NCBI GenBank assembly: GCA_944367955.1
Contig: CALVWU010000011.1
Location: 1-33,984 of the forward strand
DNA: 33,984 nt
Reading direction: 5' to 3'
Source of the DNA: an uncultured Clostridia bacterium
GTDB taxonomy: Bacteria > Bacillota > Clostridia > Christensenellales > Borkfalkiaceae
Shown: one piece after another, positions 15,771 through 23,228 of the stretch
Numbering within the stretch: the stretch's first letter is position 1
Layout of the letters: each line of letters begins with the position of its first letter
The notes under the pieces: generated by a model
What the model was told of the DNA's origin: nothing
Databases searched by the model: none
The model's input: the letters and a program-made list of their open reading frames with translations, nothing else
Translations under genes and position numbers: made by a program

Positions 15771-15799
15771 TTTGTATTTGCCGCGCGGTATGTTATAAT
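15771..15799 (+). promoter_or_regulatory. extended -10 promoter of proS
   Basis: TG-T-TATAAT at 15791-15799 is a consensus extended -10; a weak -35 (TTTGTA) sits 17 bp upstream of TATAAT. It lies back to back with the phosphohexomutase promoter. Confidence 0.65.
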
Positions 15800-15830
15800 G
15801 ATTCGGTAAAATATTTAAACGGAGATTGAT

Positions 15831-17267
15831 ATGTCCAACAACGACAACCGCAATTTTGTCGAACAGATTGCCGATATAAACACAAATTTCGCGCAGTGGT
15901 ATACCGACGTGGTGGTAAAAACACAGCTCGTCGATTACGGCCCAGTAAAGGGCACCATGGTCATCCGTCCATACGGCTATGCAATTTGGGAAAACATACA
16001 AAGGGAACTCGATAAGCGTTTCAAGGCCACGGGTCATCAAAACGCCTACTTCCCGCTGCTCATTCCCATGTCGTTCTTCACAAAGGAGGCCGAACACGTC
16101 GAAGGCTTCGCCCCCGAAGTGGCCGTCGTCACCCACGCCGGCGGGGAAGAGCTGGCCGAACCTCTGGCTATTCGCCCCACTTCCGAAACCATAATAGGCA
16201 ACATGTATTCAAAGTGGCTGCAATCCTATCGCGACCTGCCCATACTCATAAACCAGTGGGCCAACGTTATGCGCTGGGAAAAGACCACCCGCCCCTTCCT
16301 GCGCACTTCCGAATTTTTGTGGCAGGAAGGCCACACCTGCCATGCCACCGAAGAGGAGGCGATGGAAGAGACCATGAAGATGCTCGGCGTATATAAAGAG
16401 TTTGCCGAAAACTGCCTCGCCATACCCGTCATCTGCGGCCGCAAAACCGAAAAGGAAAAATTCGCCGGAGCGGTTGCAACCTTCGGCATGGAGGCCATGA
16501 TGAAGGACGGCAAATCTTTGCAGGCCGGCACTTCGCACTACCTCGGCCAAAATTTCTCAAAGGCGTTCGAAATAAAATTCCTCGATAAGGACGGCGTTCA
16601 AAAATACGCCTATACCACCAGCTGGGGCGTTTCCACCAGACTCATCGGCGCGCTCATCATGGCCCACGGCGACCAACGCGGCCTTGTAATTCCTCCCGTC
16701 GTCGCGCCCGTTCAGGTTGTAATAATCCCCATCGCCGCAAAAAAGGCCGGCGTTGTCGAAGCCTGCAACTTATTAAAGGAACGGCTTGAATCGGCCGGCA
16801 TAAGGGTCAAGCTTGACGACAGCGACAATTCTCCCGGCTGGAAGTTCAACGAATGGGAGATGCGCGGCGTTCCCGTCAGAATAGAACTCGGCCCGCGCGA
16901 CCTCGAAGGGGGCAAAATGGCCGTCTTCCGCCGCGATACCTGCGCAAAGGACTTCTATCCCCTCGAAGGGGCCGAACAGACGGTGCAGGCTCTTATTGAA
17001 ACCATTCAAAAGGATATGCTCGAATCCGCCCGCGTCCGCCGCGACGAACGCATCGTCGACGCCGATACCCTCGAAGAGCTGTTAAAGGGAGTGGACGGCG
17101 GCAACTTTGTAAAGGCCGGCTGGTGCGGCTGCCGCGAGTGCGAGGACGAGGTAAAGGCTAAAACCGCTGCCACGGCTCGCGTGTGCGACAGCCAAAACAC
17201 GCACGCCAAGTGCGTCGTCTGCGGCAAGCCCTCAAAGCACACCGTCATATTCGCCAGGGCATATTAA
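15831..17267 (+). CDS. proS: prolyl-tRNA synthetase, short type without editing domain
   Basis: This class II synthetase charges tRNA-Pro. At 478 residues it is the archaeal/eukaryote-like form (ProS type 3), lacking the insertion editing domain of the long bacterial form. Seen in order: GPVKGTMVIRPYGYAIWENIQ, PLLIPMSFF, LAIRPTSETII, motif 2 WANVMRWEKTTRPFLRTSEFLWQEGHT, motif 3 region SWGVSTRLIGALIMAHGDQRGLVIPP, the anticodon-binding domain from about 290, and the C-terminal zinc domain with CGCREC and CVVCGK, ending IFARAY. The ribosome binding site is CGGAGA. It is monocistronic. Confidence 0.96.
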   Translation: MSNNDNRNFVEQIADINTNFAQWYTDVVVKTQLVDYGPVKGTMVIRPYGYAIWENIQRELDKRFKATGHQNAYFPLLIPMSFFTKEAEHVEGFAPEVAVVTHAGGEELAEPLAIRPTSETIIGNMYSKWLQSYRDLPILINQWANVMRWEKTTRPFLRTSEFLWQEGHTCHATEEEAMEETMKMLGVYKEFAENCLAIPVICGRKTEKEKFAGAVATFGMEAMMKDGKSLQAGTSHYLGQNFSKAFEIKFLDKDGVQKYAYTTSWGVSTRLIGALIMAHGDQRGLVIPPVVAPVQVVIIPIAAKKAGVVEACNLLKERLESAGIRVKLDDSDNSPGWKFNEWEMRGVPVRIELGPRDLEGGKMAVFRRDTCAKDFYPLEGAEQTVQALIETIQKDMLESARVRRDERIVDADTLEELLKGVDGGNFVKAGWCGCRECEDEVKAKTAATARVCDSQNTHAKCVVCGKPSKHTVIFARAY

Positions 17268-17328
17268 CGGCCCTTTCAAACAGTATCTCCAATATTTTGT
17301 TTTTAACATATTAAATAAGCATCGAACG

Positions 17329-17366
17329 ACAGCCGCCGCGCATTTTTTTGCGCGGCGGCTGTTTTA
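17329..17366 (+). terminator. intrinsic terminator of proS
   Basis: ACAGCCGCCGCGCA (17329-17342) pairs with TGCGCGGCGGCTGT (17349-17362), followed by a short T run. Confidence 0.85.
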
Positions 17367-17401
17367 CTGCCTGCCTGTATGCAAGAAAATATTTACTTTA
17401 T

Positions 17402-17473
17402 GTTGATTTATCAACAAATTTAGTTGACAAATCAATAAAATGAATATATAATGCCGATTGTTGATTAATCAAC
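17402..17473 (+). promoter_or_regulatory. consensus promoter with three GTTGAT-type operator dyads
   Basis: TTGACA (17424-17429), 17 bp and TATAAT (17447-17452) form a perfect sigma-A promoter. Three 14-bp dyads surround it: GTTGATTTATCAAC (17402-17415), GTTGACAAATCAAT (17423-17436, over the -35 box) and GTTGATTAATCAAC (17460-17473, perfect, near the transcription start). Centres are 21 and 37 bp apart. The pattern suggests tight repression by a dimeric regulator, perhaps of the MarR or TetR type, encoded elsewhere. Confidence 0.75.
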
Positions 17474-17507
17474 GACTGTTTCGCGCTGCGGAACAAAACA
17501 AAAAAAG

Positions 17508-17523
17508 CGCGCGCATGCGCGCG
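17508..17523. other. alternating CG palindrome in the 5' leader
   Basis: CGCGCGCATGCGCGCG is a perfect 16-bp palindrome of alternating purine and pyrimidine, between the operators and the ribosome binding site. It could form a short RNA hairpin or a Z-DNA-prone tract. Confidence 0.5.
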
Positions 17524-17540
17524 GAAAAAGGAGAATAAAA

Positions 17541-18794
17541 ATGCAGGAACAAAAGGCAAAGAAAAGGCGCGTATGGCCGCGCATACTCTGCATCGTGCTG
17601 GCGGTCATAATAGCCGTTGCCGCCGCTCTGGGCATAACTTTCTGGTGCGTGTGGGCGGACGAGATCGCCACGGTGTCAAGTTTTACGCATCTTCGCGGCC
17701 GCAACGACGACAACAACGAAGGCTCGATTTACAGCATGAAGGTACGGGGCGGCTTCTATTTCGATGATTTCCTTGCGTCCGGCGGCGCGTCAAACGACGG
17801 CGAACTCATCAACTTCATCACCGACCACATCACCCGCGGACTCATAGATCTCACCATCGAGCAGACGGATATAGGCTGTTCGGCGTTCATTGCAAAAACT
17901 CCGTCGGGCGACGTACTCTTCGGCCGCAACTACGATTTCGATAAAACCAACGTCTGTCTCACTCTGGCCGATCCGGGCAACGGCCGCCACGCTTCGTTTT
18001 CAACCGTCGATCTGAACTATGTGGGAATGGATATAGACAGCGACGTCGAAGGACTTATGGATAAGATAACCTGTCTCGCTTCGCCCTATGCGCCCCTCGA
18101 CGGAATAAACGACGCCGGCGTAAGCTGCGGGATTTTCATGTCGTATCAGGGTGCGCAGACCGTCGCCACTGATCAGCGCGATGCTTCCAAACCCGATATC
18201 ACTTCAACCACCATGCTCCGCATGATACTCGATTACGCCGACAACGTGGACGAGGCCGTCGAGCTTGTCAAAAAGTATAATCTGCACGACTCGGCAAACA
18301 CGTCTTTCCACTATATGATTGCCGACGCAACGGGCAAGAGCGCGATATTGGAGTGGGTGCCCGCGGCCGGCGTCACCGATTCAACCGACTCCGACGGTTC
18401 CGACCGCACCCTCAACGTCATCTACAATACCGACCCGATGTACGACGAGATGCTGCAGGGTGCTTCGTTCAGATACCAGTCGATAACCAATTTCATCGTC
18501 ACGCCGGGCTATTATGCCGAAGGCGAAACGATGGAGGGGCTGGATCGCTACGACTACATCAACGACTGCCTTGCCGCCGTCGGCGGAGTGGTGGCCGATG
18601 AACGTGAGGCGATGGATATTTTGCAGGCCGTCGGCAGAAGAACGTGGAACGGCGGCGGTGGAGTGACCGTGCACAGCGCGGTGTACAACCTCACGCAAAA
18701 GACGGTATGGTGGGTCGGCAACGAAAATTTCGATGACCCCTCGGCCAATTTCCGCTATTCGTTCGCCACGGGCGAACTCGTTCGGGGGCTCTGA
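17541..18794 (+). CDS. membrane-anchored Ntn hydrolase, choloylglycine hydrolase/C45-like (linear amide C-N hydrolase)
   Basis: A 417-residue protein with a basic N-terminus (KAKKRR) and one hydrophobic segment (about 13-37), so it is anchored in or secreted across the membrane. The hydrolase domain starts near residue 112 with IGCSAF, where Cys113 is the likely nucleophile, followed by GDVLFGRNYDFD (Arg129, Asp132), and later INDAGVSCGIF, as in bile salt hydrolase, penicillin V acylase and C45 acyltransferases. The nucleophile is not at the N-terminus, so activation would need autocleavage before Cys113, as known for C45 enzymes (inference). The substrate is unknown: bile acid conjugates, acyl-homoserine lactones, penicillins and peptide amides are all options. 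AAGGAG precedes the ATG. Confidence 0.82.
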   Translation: MQEQKAKKRRVWPRILCIVLAVIIAVAAALGITFWCVWADEIATVSSFTHLRGRNDDNNEGSIYSMKVRGGFYFDDFLASGGASNDGELINFITDHITRGLIDLTIEQTDIGCSAFIAKTPSGDVLFGRNYDFDKTNVCLTLADPGNGRHASFSTVDLNYVGMDIDSDVEGLMDKITCLASPYAPLDGINDAGVSCGIFMSYQGAQTVATDQRDASKPDITSTTMLRMILDYADNVDEAVELVKKYNLHDSANTSFHYMIADATGKSAILEWVPAAGVTDSTDSDGSDRTLNVIYNTDPMYDEMLQGASFRYQSITNFIVTPGYYAEGETMEGLDRYDYINDCLAAVGGVVADEREAMDILQAVGRRTWNGGGGVTVHSAVYNLTQKTVWWVGNENFDDPSANFRYSFATGELVRGL

Positions 18795-18803
18795 TTTCGC
18801 CTA

Positions 18804-18832
18804 TTGACAGCACGGCGTTTATGATTTACAAT
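18804..18832 (+). promoter_or_regulatory. sigma-A promoter of the alcohol/aldehyde dehydrogenase operon
   Basis: TTGACA (18804-18809), 17 bp, TACAAT (18827-18832), starting 10 nt after the preceding stop codon. No terminator lies between the two transcription units. Confidence 0.75.
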
Positions 18833-18863
18833 ATAAGTACAAAAACGGTAAAGGTGTAAAGGT

Positions 18864-20060
18864 ATGAACGTTTTAAAAAAGATATACTGCCGCGTCTTTC
18901 AGGCGGCTTTTCGCATTGCTCTGCCCCTGTTGCCGTACCGTCGGCCAAAGTTGCTTCACGCAGCCGAAGAAGTGGCCGCGCTGCTCAAAGATAAGGGCAA
19001 AAAACACGCCATGATGGTTACGGATGCCGGCGTATATTCCCTCGGCCTGTGCAACGGCGTCATCTCGGCCGTCGAAAGCGTCGGGGCAAAAGTAACCGTG
19101 TATTCGGGTACCGTTGCCAACCCCACAACGGCAAACGTGGAAGAGGCCGTGCGCCTATACCGCGACAGCGGCTGCGACTGCATCATCGCCGTAGGCGGCG
19201 GTTCGGCAATGGACTGCGCCAAAGCCGCGGGCGCGCGCATAATAAAGCCCGAAAAACCGCTGTCGCGCATGCGCGGCGTGTTAAAAGTGTTCGGCAGACT
19301 GCCGCTGTTTATCGCCGTGCCCACAACCGCGGGCACGGGCAGCGAAACCACCATAGCCGCCGTCATAACCGATGACAAGACGCGCGACAAATTCACCATA
19401 ATTTCATTCTGTCTCGCACCCGGCTATGCCCTTATAGACCCCTCGATGACGACGGGTCTGCCGCCCGCGCTGACCGCAACGACGGGCATGGACGCGCTTA
19501 CGCACGCCGTCGAAGCTTACATAGGTCGCTCCACAACGCGCGTCACGCGCCGCCTTGCGGTAAAGGCGGTGTCCATAATCCGCGCAAATCTCTATACCGC
19601 CTACACAAACGGTCAAAACCGCCATGCCCGCCGACGCATGCAGTTTGCGGCATACTGCGCGGGGCTGGCCTTTACAATATCATATGTCGGCTATGTCCAC
19701 GCCGTCGCCCACTCGCTCGGCGGCAAGTACAACACTCCGCACGGCCTGGCAAACGCCGTAATTTTACCCTATGTGTTAAAGTCGTATGGTTCGGCGGCAA
19801 CAAAAAAACTTGCCAAACTTTCGCGCGCGAGCGGCGTTTCGGATGTAACCGCCGACGATAAAACGGCCGCGGAGCAGTTCATCGCATTTGTCGAAGAACT
19901 CAACGCAAAAATGAATATTCCCCAAAAACTTAAAGTGGAGGAGGCGGATATTCCCGAACTCGCTCTCCACGCCGACAGAGAGGCCAACCCGCTCTATCCC
20001 GTCCCCAAACTTATGGACGCCCGCGAACTCGAAGATATTTATCGGGCAATAAAGGAGTGA
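18864..20060 (+). CDS. iron-containing (group III) alcohol dehydrogenase
   Basis: An NAD(P)-dependent dehydrogenase of the Fe-ADH superfamily, reducing aldehydes to alcohols or the reverse. At 398 residues it shows the nucleotide motif VGGGSAMDCAKAAG (about 112-125), VPTTAGTGSETT, DPSMTTGLPP, and the metal ligands in GMDALTHAVEAY (Asp, His) and VHAVAHSLGGKYNTPHGLANA (two His). It sits 3 nt before the aldehyde dehydrogenase gene, whose ribosome binding site lies inside its last codons, so the pair probably handles one alcohol/aldehyde/acid couple. The substrate cannot be assigned. Confidence 0.92.
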   Translation: MNVLKKIYCRVFQAAFRIALPLLPYRRPKLLHAAEEVAALLKDKGKKHAMMVTDAGVYSLGLCNGVISAVESVGAKVTVYSGTVANPTTANVEEAVRLYRDSGCDCIIAVGGGSAMDCAKAAGARIIKPEKPLSRMRGVLKVFGRLPLFIAVPTTAGTGSETTIAAVITDDKTRDKFTIISFCLAPGYALIDPSMTTGLPPALTATTGMDALTHAVEAYIGRSTTRVTRRLAVKAVSIIRANLYTAYTNGQNRHARRRMQFAAYCAGLAFTISYVGYVHAVAHSLGGKYNTPHGLANAVILPYVLKSYGSAATKKLAKLSRASGVSDVTADDKTAAEQFIAFVEELNAKMNIPQKLKVEEADIPELALHADREANPLYPVPKLMDARELEDIYRAIKE

Positions 20061-20063
20061 GAC

Positions 20064-21428
20064 ATGCAGCAGATTTTACAACGTCAAAAGGAATATTTCG
20101 CGTCGGGCGCAACCCTGCCCGTAAAAAACCGTATAGCCGCCTTAAAAAGACTTCGTTCGGTAATATATGCCAACGAACAGCTCATCTATGATGCGTTAAA
20201 GGCGGATCTCGGCAAGAGTGCGACCGAAAGTTACATGTGCGAGGTGGGAATGACTCTGTCCGAAATTTCGCACATGCTCAGGCACATAAAGGGCTATGCG
20301 CGCAGCAAAAGGGCAGCAACGCCCCTCGCGCAGTACATAGCCAAAAGTTATGTAAAAAAATCGCCGTACGGTTGCGTGCTTATTATGAGTCCGTGGAACT
20401 ATCCGTTCATGCTCACGCTCGAACCTCTCGTCGATGCGCTCGCCGCAGGCAACACGGCCGTTATAAAACCTTCGGCATATTCGCCCGCAACGGGCAAAGT
20501 GATTGCGGAGCTCATATCTCAGGCGTTCAGGCCGGAACACGTCGCCGTGGTTCTCGGCGGCAGGGCCGAAAATTCCGCCCTGCTCGATATGCCCTTCGAT
20601 AAGATCTTTTTTACGGGATCTGTGTCCGTCGGCAAAGAGGTCATGCGCCGCGCCGCCGAAAAACTCATACCCGTAACGCTCGAACTGGGCGGCAAAAGTC
20701 CCTGCATAGTCGACGAAACGGCCAATATCCCCCTGGCCGCCCGCCGCATTGTTTTCGGCAAATACCTCAACTGCGGCCAAACGTGCGTCGCTCCCGACTA
20801 TGTGCTTGTGCATTCCTCGGTAAAGCGGCAATTCATCGACTGCGTAAAGAAGGAGATCGTCCGTCAGTACGGCGAGTGCCCGCTCGAAAATTCAGCTTAC
20901 GGCAAAATAATTTCGCAAAAGCACTATGCCCGCGTGTGCGCGCTGATCGACGACAAAAAAGTGGTGTTCGGCGGAGGACGCGACGACGCCGCTCTGCGCA
21001 TCGAACCCACCGTAATGGATAGCGTCACCCGTTCCGACGCCGTAATGGGCGAGGAGATATTCGGCCCGATATTGCCCGTGCTCGTCTTCGACGATATAAA
21101 CGAAGTCGTTGCCGACGTAAACGCGCAGCCCCATCCGCTCGCGCTGTACGTCTTCACGGGCGATAAAAAGAGGGCGGAAAAGGTGCTTTCGCTCTGTCGG
21201 TTCGGGGGCGGCTGCGTAAACGATACCATAATCCACCTCGCAACTTCCGCCATGGGTTTCGGCGGAGTGGGGGCAAGCGGCATGGGCGCGTACCACGGCA
21301 GGGCGGGCTTCGACTGTTTCACCCACGACAAGTCTATAGTCGAAAAATCCACCCTCTTCGATATGCCCGTGCGCTATGCGCCCTATTCAAGGCTCAAAGC
21401 CTCGCTCATCAAAATATTCATGCGCTGA
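20064..21428 (+). CDS. aldehyde dehydrogenase, ALDH3-like
   Basis: This enzyme oxidises aldehydes to carboxylates with NAD(P). Its 454 residues and short N-terminus fit the class 3/YwdH branch. Motifs are SPWNYPFMLTLEPLVDALAAGNTAVIKPS (cofactor), FFTGSVSVGK, LELGGKSPCIVD with the general base Glu, and NCGQTCVAPDY with the nucleophile Cys, then EEIFGPILPV. The C-terminal 25 residues end in a hydrophobic and basic stretch (YSRLKASLIKIFMR), which in ALDH3 proteins can promote membrane contact. AAAGGAG precedes the ATG. It is co-transcribed with the alcohol dehydrogenase. Confidence 0.93.
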   Translation: MQQILQRQKEYFASGATLPVKNRIAALKRLRSVIYANEQLIYDALKADLGKSATESYMCEVGMTLSEISHMLRHIKGYARSKRAATPLAQYIAKSYVKKSPYGCVLIMSPWNYPFMLTLEPLVDALAAGNTAVIKPSAYSPATGKVIAELISQAFRPEHVAVVLGGRAENSALLDMPFDKIFFTGSVSVGKEVMRRAAEKLIPVTLELGGKSPCIVDETANIPLAARRIVFGKYLNCGQTCVAPDYVLVHSSVKRQFIDCVKKEIVRQYGECPLENSAYGKIISQKHYARVCALIDDKKVVFGGGRDDAALRIEPTVMDSVTRSDAVMGEEIFGPILPVLVFDDINEVVADVNAQPHPLALYVFTGDKKRAEKVLSLCRFGGGCVNDTIIHLATSAMGFGGVGASGMGAYHGRAGFDCFTHDKSIVEKSTLFDMPVRYAPYSRLKASLIKIFMR

Positions 21429-21461
21429 AATCGTTCGTCGATGTCTTTGCAACGTCCTTGT

Positions 21462-21494
21462 GCGGCCGCCGCCCCGTTTAAGGGCGGCGGCCGC
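21462..21494 (+). terminator. GC-rich hairpin after the aldehyde dehydrogenase gene
   Basis: GCGGCCGCCGCCC (21462-21474) and GGGCGGCGGCCGC (21482-21494) form a perfect 13-bp stem. The following bases (CTTCCGTCTGTG) are only partly T-rich, so termination is likely but not certain. Confidence 0.6.
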
Positions 21495-21534
21495 CTTCCG
21501 TCTGTGTAAAAACGCCGCAATCGGGTTTAAATCG

Positions 21535-21563
21535 TTGCCAAAATTTTTTCTTCGTGTTATCAT
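21535..21563 (+). promoter_or_regulatory. sigma-A promoter of the MocR regulator gene
   Basis: TTGCCA (21535-21540), 17 bp, TATCAT (21558-21563) preceded by TG-T as an extended -10. Confidence 0.65.
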
Positions 21564-21599
21564 GATTGCAGCGGCCGCGCTCGTAAAGGAGGTTTTAGA

Positions 21600-22994
21600 T
21601 TGCGCACTTACGATCTCGGAAAAAACAAATCATACGCAATATATTCCGCCGTTCGCGGCGATATACTCGGCGGCGTATTAAAAAAAGGGGAACGCCTTCC
21701 CTCAAAGCGCGTTCTTGCCGCCGACGCGGGCGTAAGCGTTATAACTGTGCAAACTGCCTACGACCAGCTGCTGGCCGAAGGCTATATAACCTCAAAGGAG
21801 CGCAGCGGCTATTTTGTCGCCGACGTCGACGTCCGTCCCCTCGGCGAACGCCCGCCCGCACCCTGCGAGCTGCTCGCAGGCGTCGCCCCGCAGGAGTATG
21901 AGATCGATCTCGTGGCCGGTTCCACCCCTGCGGAGCTGTTTCCCTTTTCCGTGTGGACAAAGCTCATGCGCAAAGTGCTTGCCGAAGAGGGTTCTCACCT
22001 TTTGCAGCGCGTTCCCGCCCCCGGCGACATCGCACTGCGTAGCGAGATAGCAGGCTATCTCTACCGCGCAAGGGGGGTAAACTGTCCGCCCGAACGCATA
22101 ATCGTCGGAGCGGGGGCAGAATATTTTTACGGCATGCTCGTAAACATACTCGGCAGGGACAAGCTGTTTGCCGTTGAAGACCCCGGCCACGGCAAGATAG
22201 CCTCAACCTATGCGCTCGGCGGCGCGCGCTGCGCGTTTATTCCCGTGTACAGAAACGGTGTGGATTTAAAAGCCGTCGAAAGTTCAAACGCCGACGTTTT
22301 GCACATTTCGCCGTCGCATCAGTTTCCCACGGGCGCGGTGACGCCTGCGGCATGCAGGGTGCGGTTGATAAATTGGGCGAGGGAAAGGGGGGCGTACATC
22401 GTCGAAGACGATTACGACAGCGAATTCCGTCTTTCGGGCATGCCGCTGCAATCCATGCTCGGCCTCGATCCCGAAAGGGTTATCTACATAAATACCTTTT
22501 CAAAATCGCTTGCGCCCTCCATGCGCATGGGGTACATGATATTGCCCGAAAGCCTTGCCGTAAAGTATTACGAAATGTTTTCGACAAGCGCGAACGTCGT
22601 GCCGCTCTTTGAGCAGAAGACGCTCGCCGCGATGATAGGCGAAGGCCATTTCGAACGCCACATGAACCGCTTAAAAAACTATTACCGCAACGTGCGGCAG
22701 GAAGTGCTTGCGGCAATAGCTTCCGTGCCGTATAAAACGACGGCGTTCGATACTGGCGCGGGAATGCACATAGCGTTGCAATGTCCGCAGGCTCTGTCCG
22801 ATGAAAGCATAAAGCAGACTGCCGCCGCCATGGGCATAAGAATAAAATGCCTTACCGACTATCTCCGTTCGTCCGTTCCCGGATACGAAAAGATAGCCGT
22901 GGTGAATTACAGCGGTTTAAAAAAGGGTCAGGCGGCCGCGATAGCCGACAAATTCGCAAAGCTCGGAATAAACCTTTTCCGCGGCGGAGCGTAG
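21600..22994 (+). CDS. MocR-type (GntR/aminotransferase) transcriptional regulator
   Basis: A 464-residue fusion of a GntR winged helix-turn-helix (about 10-75; LPSKRVLAADAGVSVITVQTAYDQLLAEGYI is the HTH) and a class I aminotransferase-fold domain binding PLP. The PLP lysine is probably in INTFSKSLAPSMRMGY, and EDDYDSEF carries the conserved Asp and Tyr. MocR proteins such as PdxR and GabR use PLP, alone or with an amino compound, to control vitamin B6 or amine metabolism. Neither pdxS/pdxT nor gab genes are near, so the target is unknown; the upstream dehydrogenase operon is one candidate. The start is TTG, with AAAGGAGG 7 nt upstream. Confidence 0.92.
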   Translation: MRTYDLGKNKSYAIYSAVRGDILGGVLKKGERLPSKRVLAADAGVSVITVQTAYDQLLAEGYITSKERSGYFVADVDVRPLGERPPAPCELLAGVAPQEYEIDLVAGSTPAELFPFSVWTKLMRKVLAEEGSHLLQRVPAPGDIALRSEIAGYLYRARGVNCPPERIIVGAGAEYFYGMLVNILGRDKLFAVEDPGHGKIASTYALGGARCAFIPVYRNGVDLKAVESSNADVLHISPSHQFPTGAVTPAACRVRLINWARERGAYIVEDDYDSEFRLSGMPLQSMLGLDPERVIYINTFSKSLAPSMRMGYMILPESLAVKYYEMFSTSANVVPLFEQKTLAAMIGEGHFERHMNRLKNYYRNVRQEVLAAIASVPYKTTAFDTGAGMHIALQCPQALSDESIKQTAAAMGIRIKCLTDYLRSSVPGYEKIAVVNYSGLKKGQAAAIADKFAKLGINLFRGGA

Positions 22995-23063
22995 AGGACA
23001 GCACAATAAATGCATGCCGAAGCGTCCTTTGTTTTAAAACGGGAGTTTTGCCAAATTGTACGA

Positions 23064-23094
23064 TTTGCCGCGCCGCAGTTTGCAGCGCGGCAAA
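23064..23094. terminator. hairpin downstream of the MocR gene
   Basis: TTTGCCGCGC (23064-23073) pairs with GCGCGGCAAA (23085-23094). The following AATTTCG is a weak tail, so this is a possible terminator. The rest of 22995-23130 shows no gene. Confidence 0.5.
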
Positions 23095-23134
23095 AATTTC
23101 GTTCTCCCGCCGCGCGTAATCTGCCTTTCAACGC

Positions 23135-23163
23135 TTGTCTTTTAAAAAATATTATGATATAAT
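23135..23163 (+). promoter_or_regulatory. sigma-A promoter of guaB
   Basis: TTGTCT (23135-23140), 17 bp, TATAAT (23158-23163), with TG-A before the -10 (extended). Confidence 0.75.
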
Positions 23164-23228
23164 ATCTAATCAATAAACGCATAAGCAAAGCAAGATTATT
23201 TCAAACATATGGATTAAGGAGAGTAAAC

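Noticed and set aside
17508..17523. CG palindrome as a terminator between proS and the hydrolase gene
   Set aside because: It lies downstream of the hydrolase promoter, has no U-tract, and proS already has a terminator at 17329-17366.
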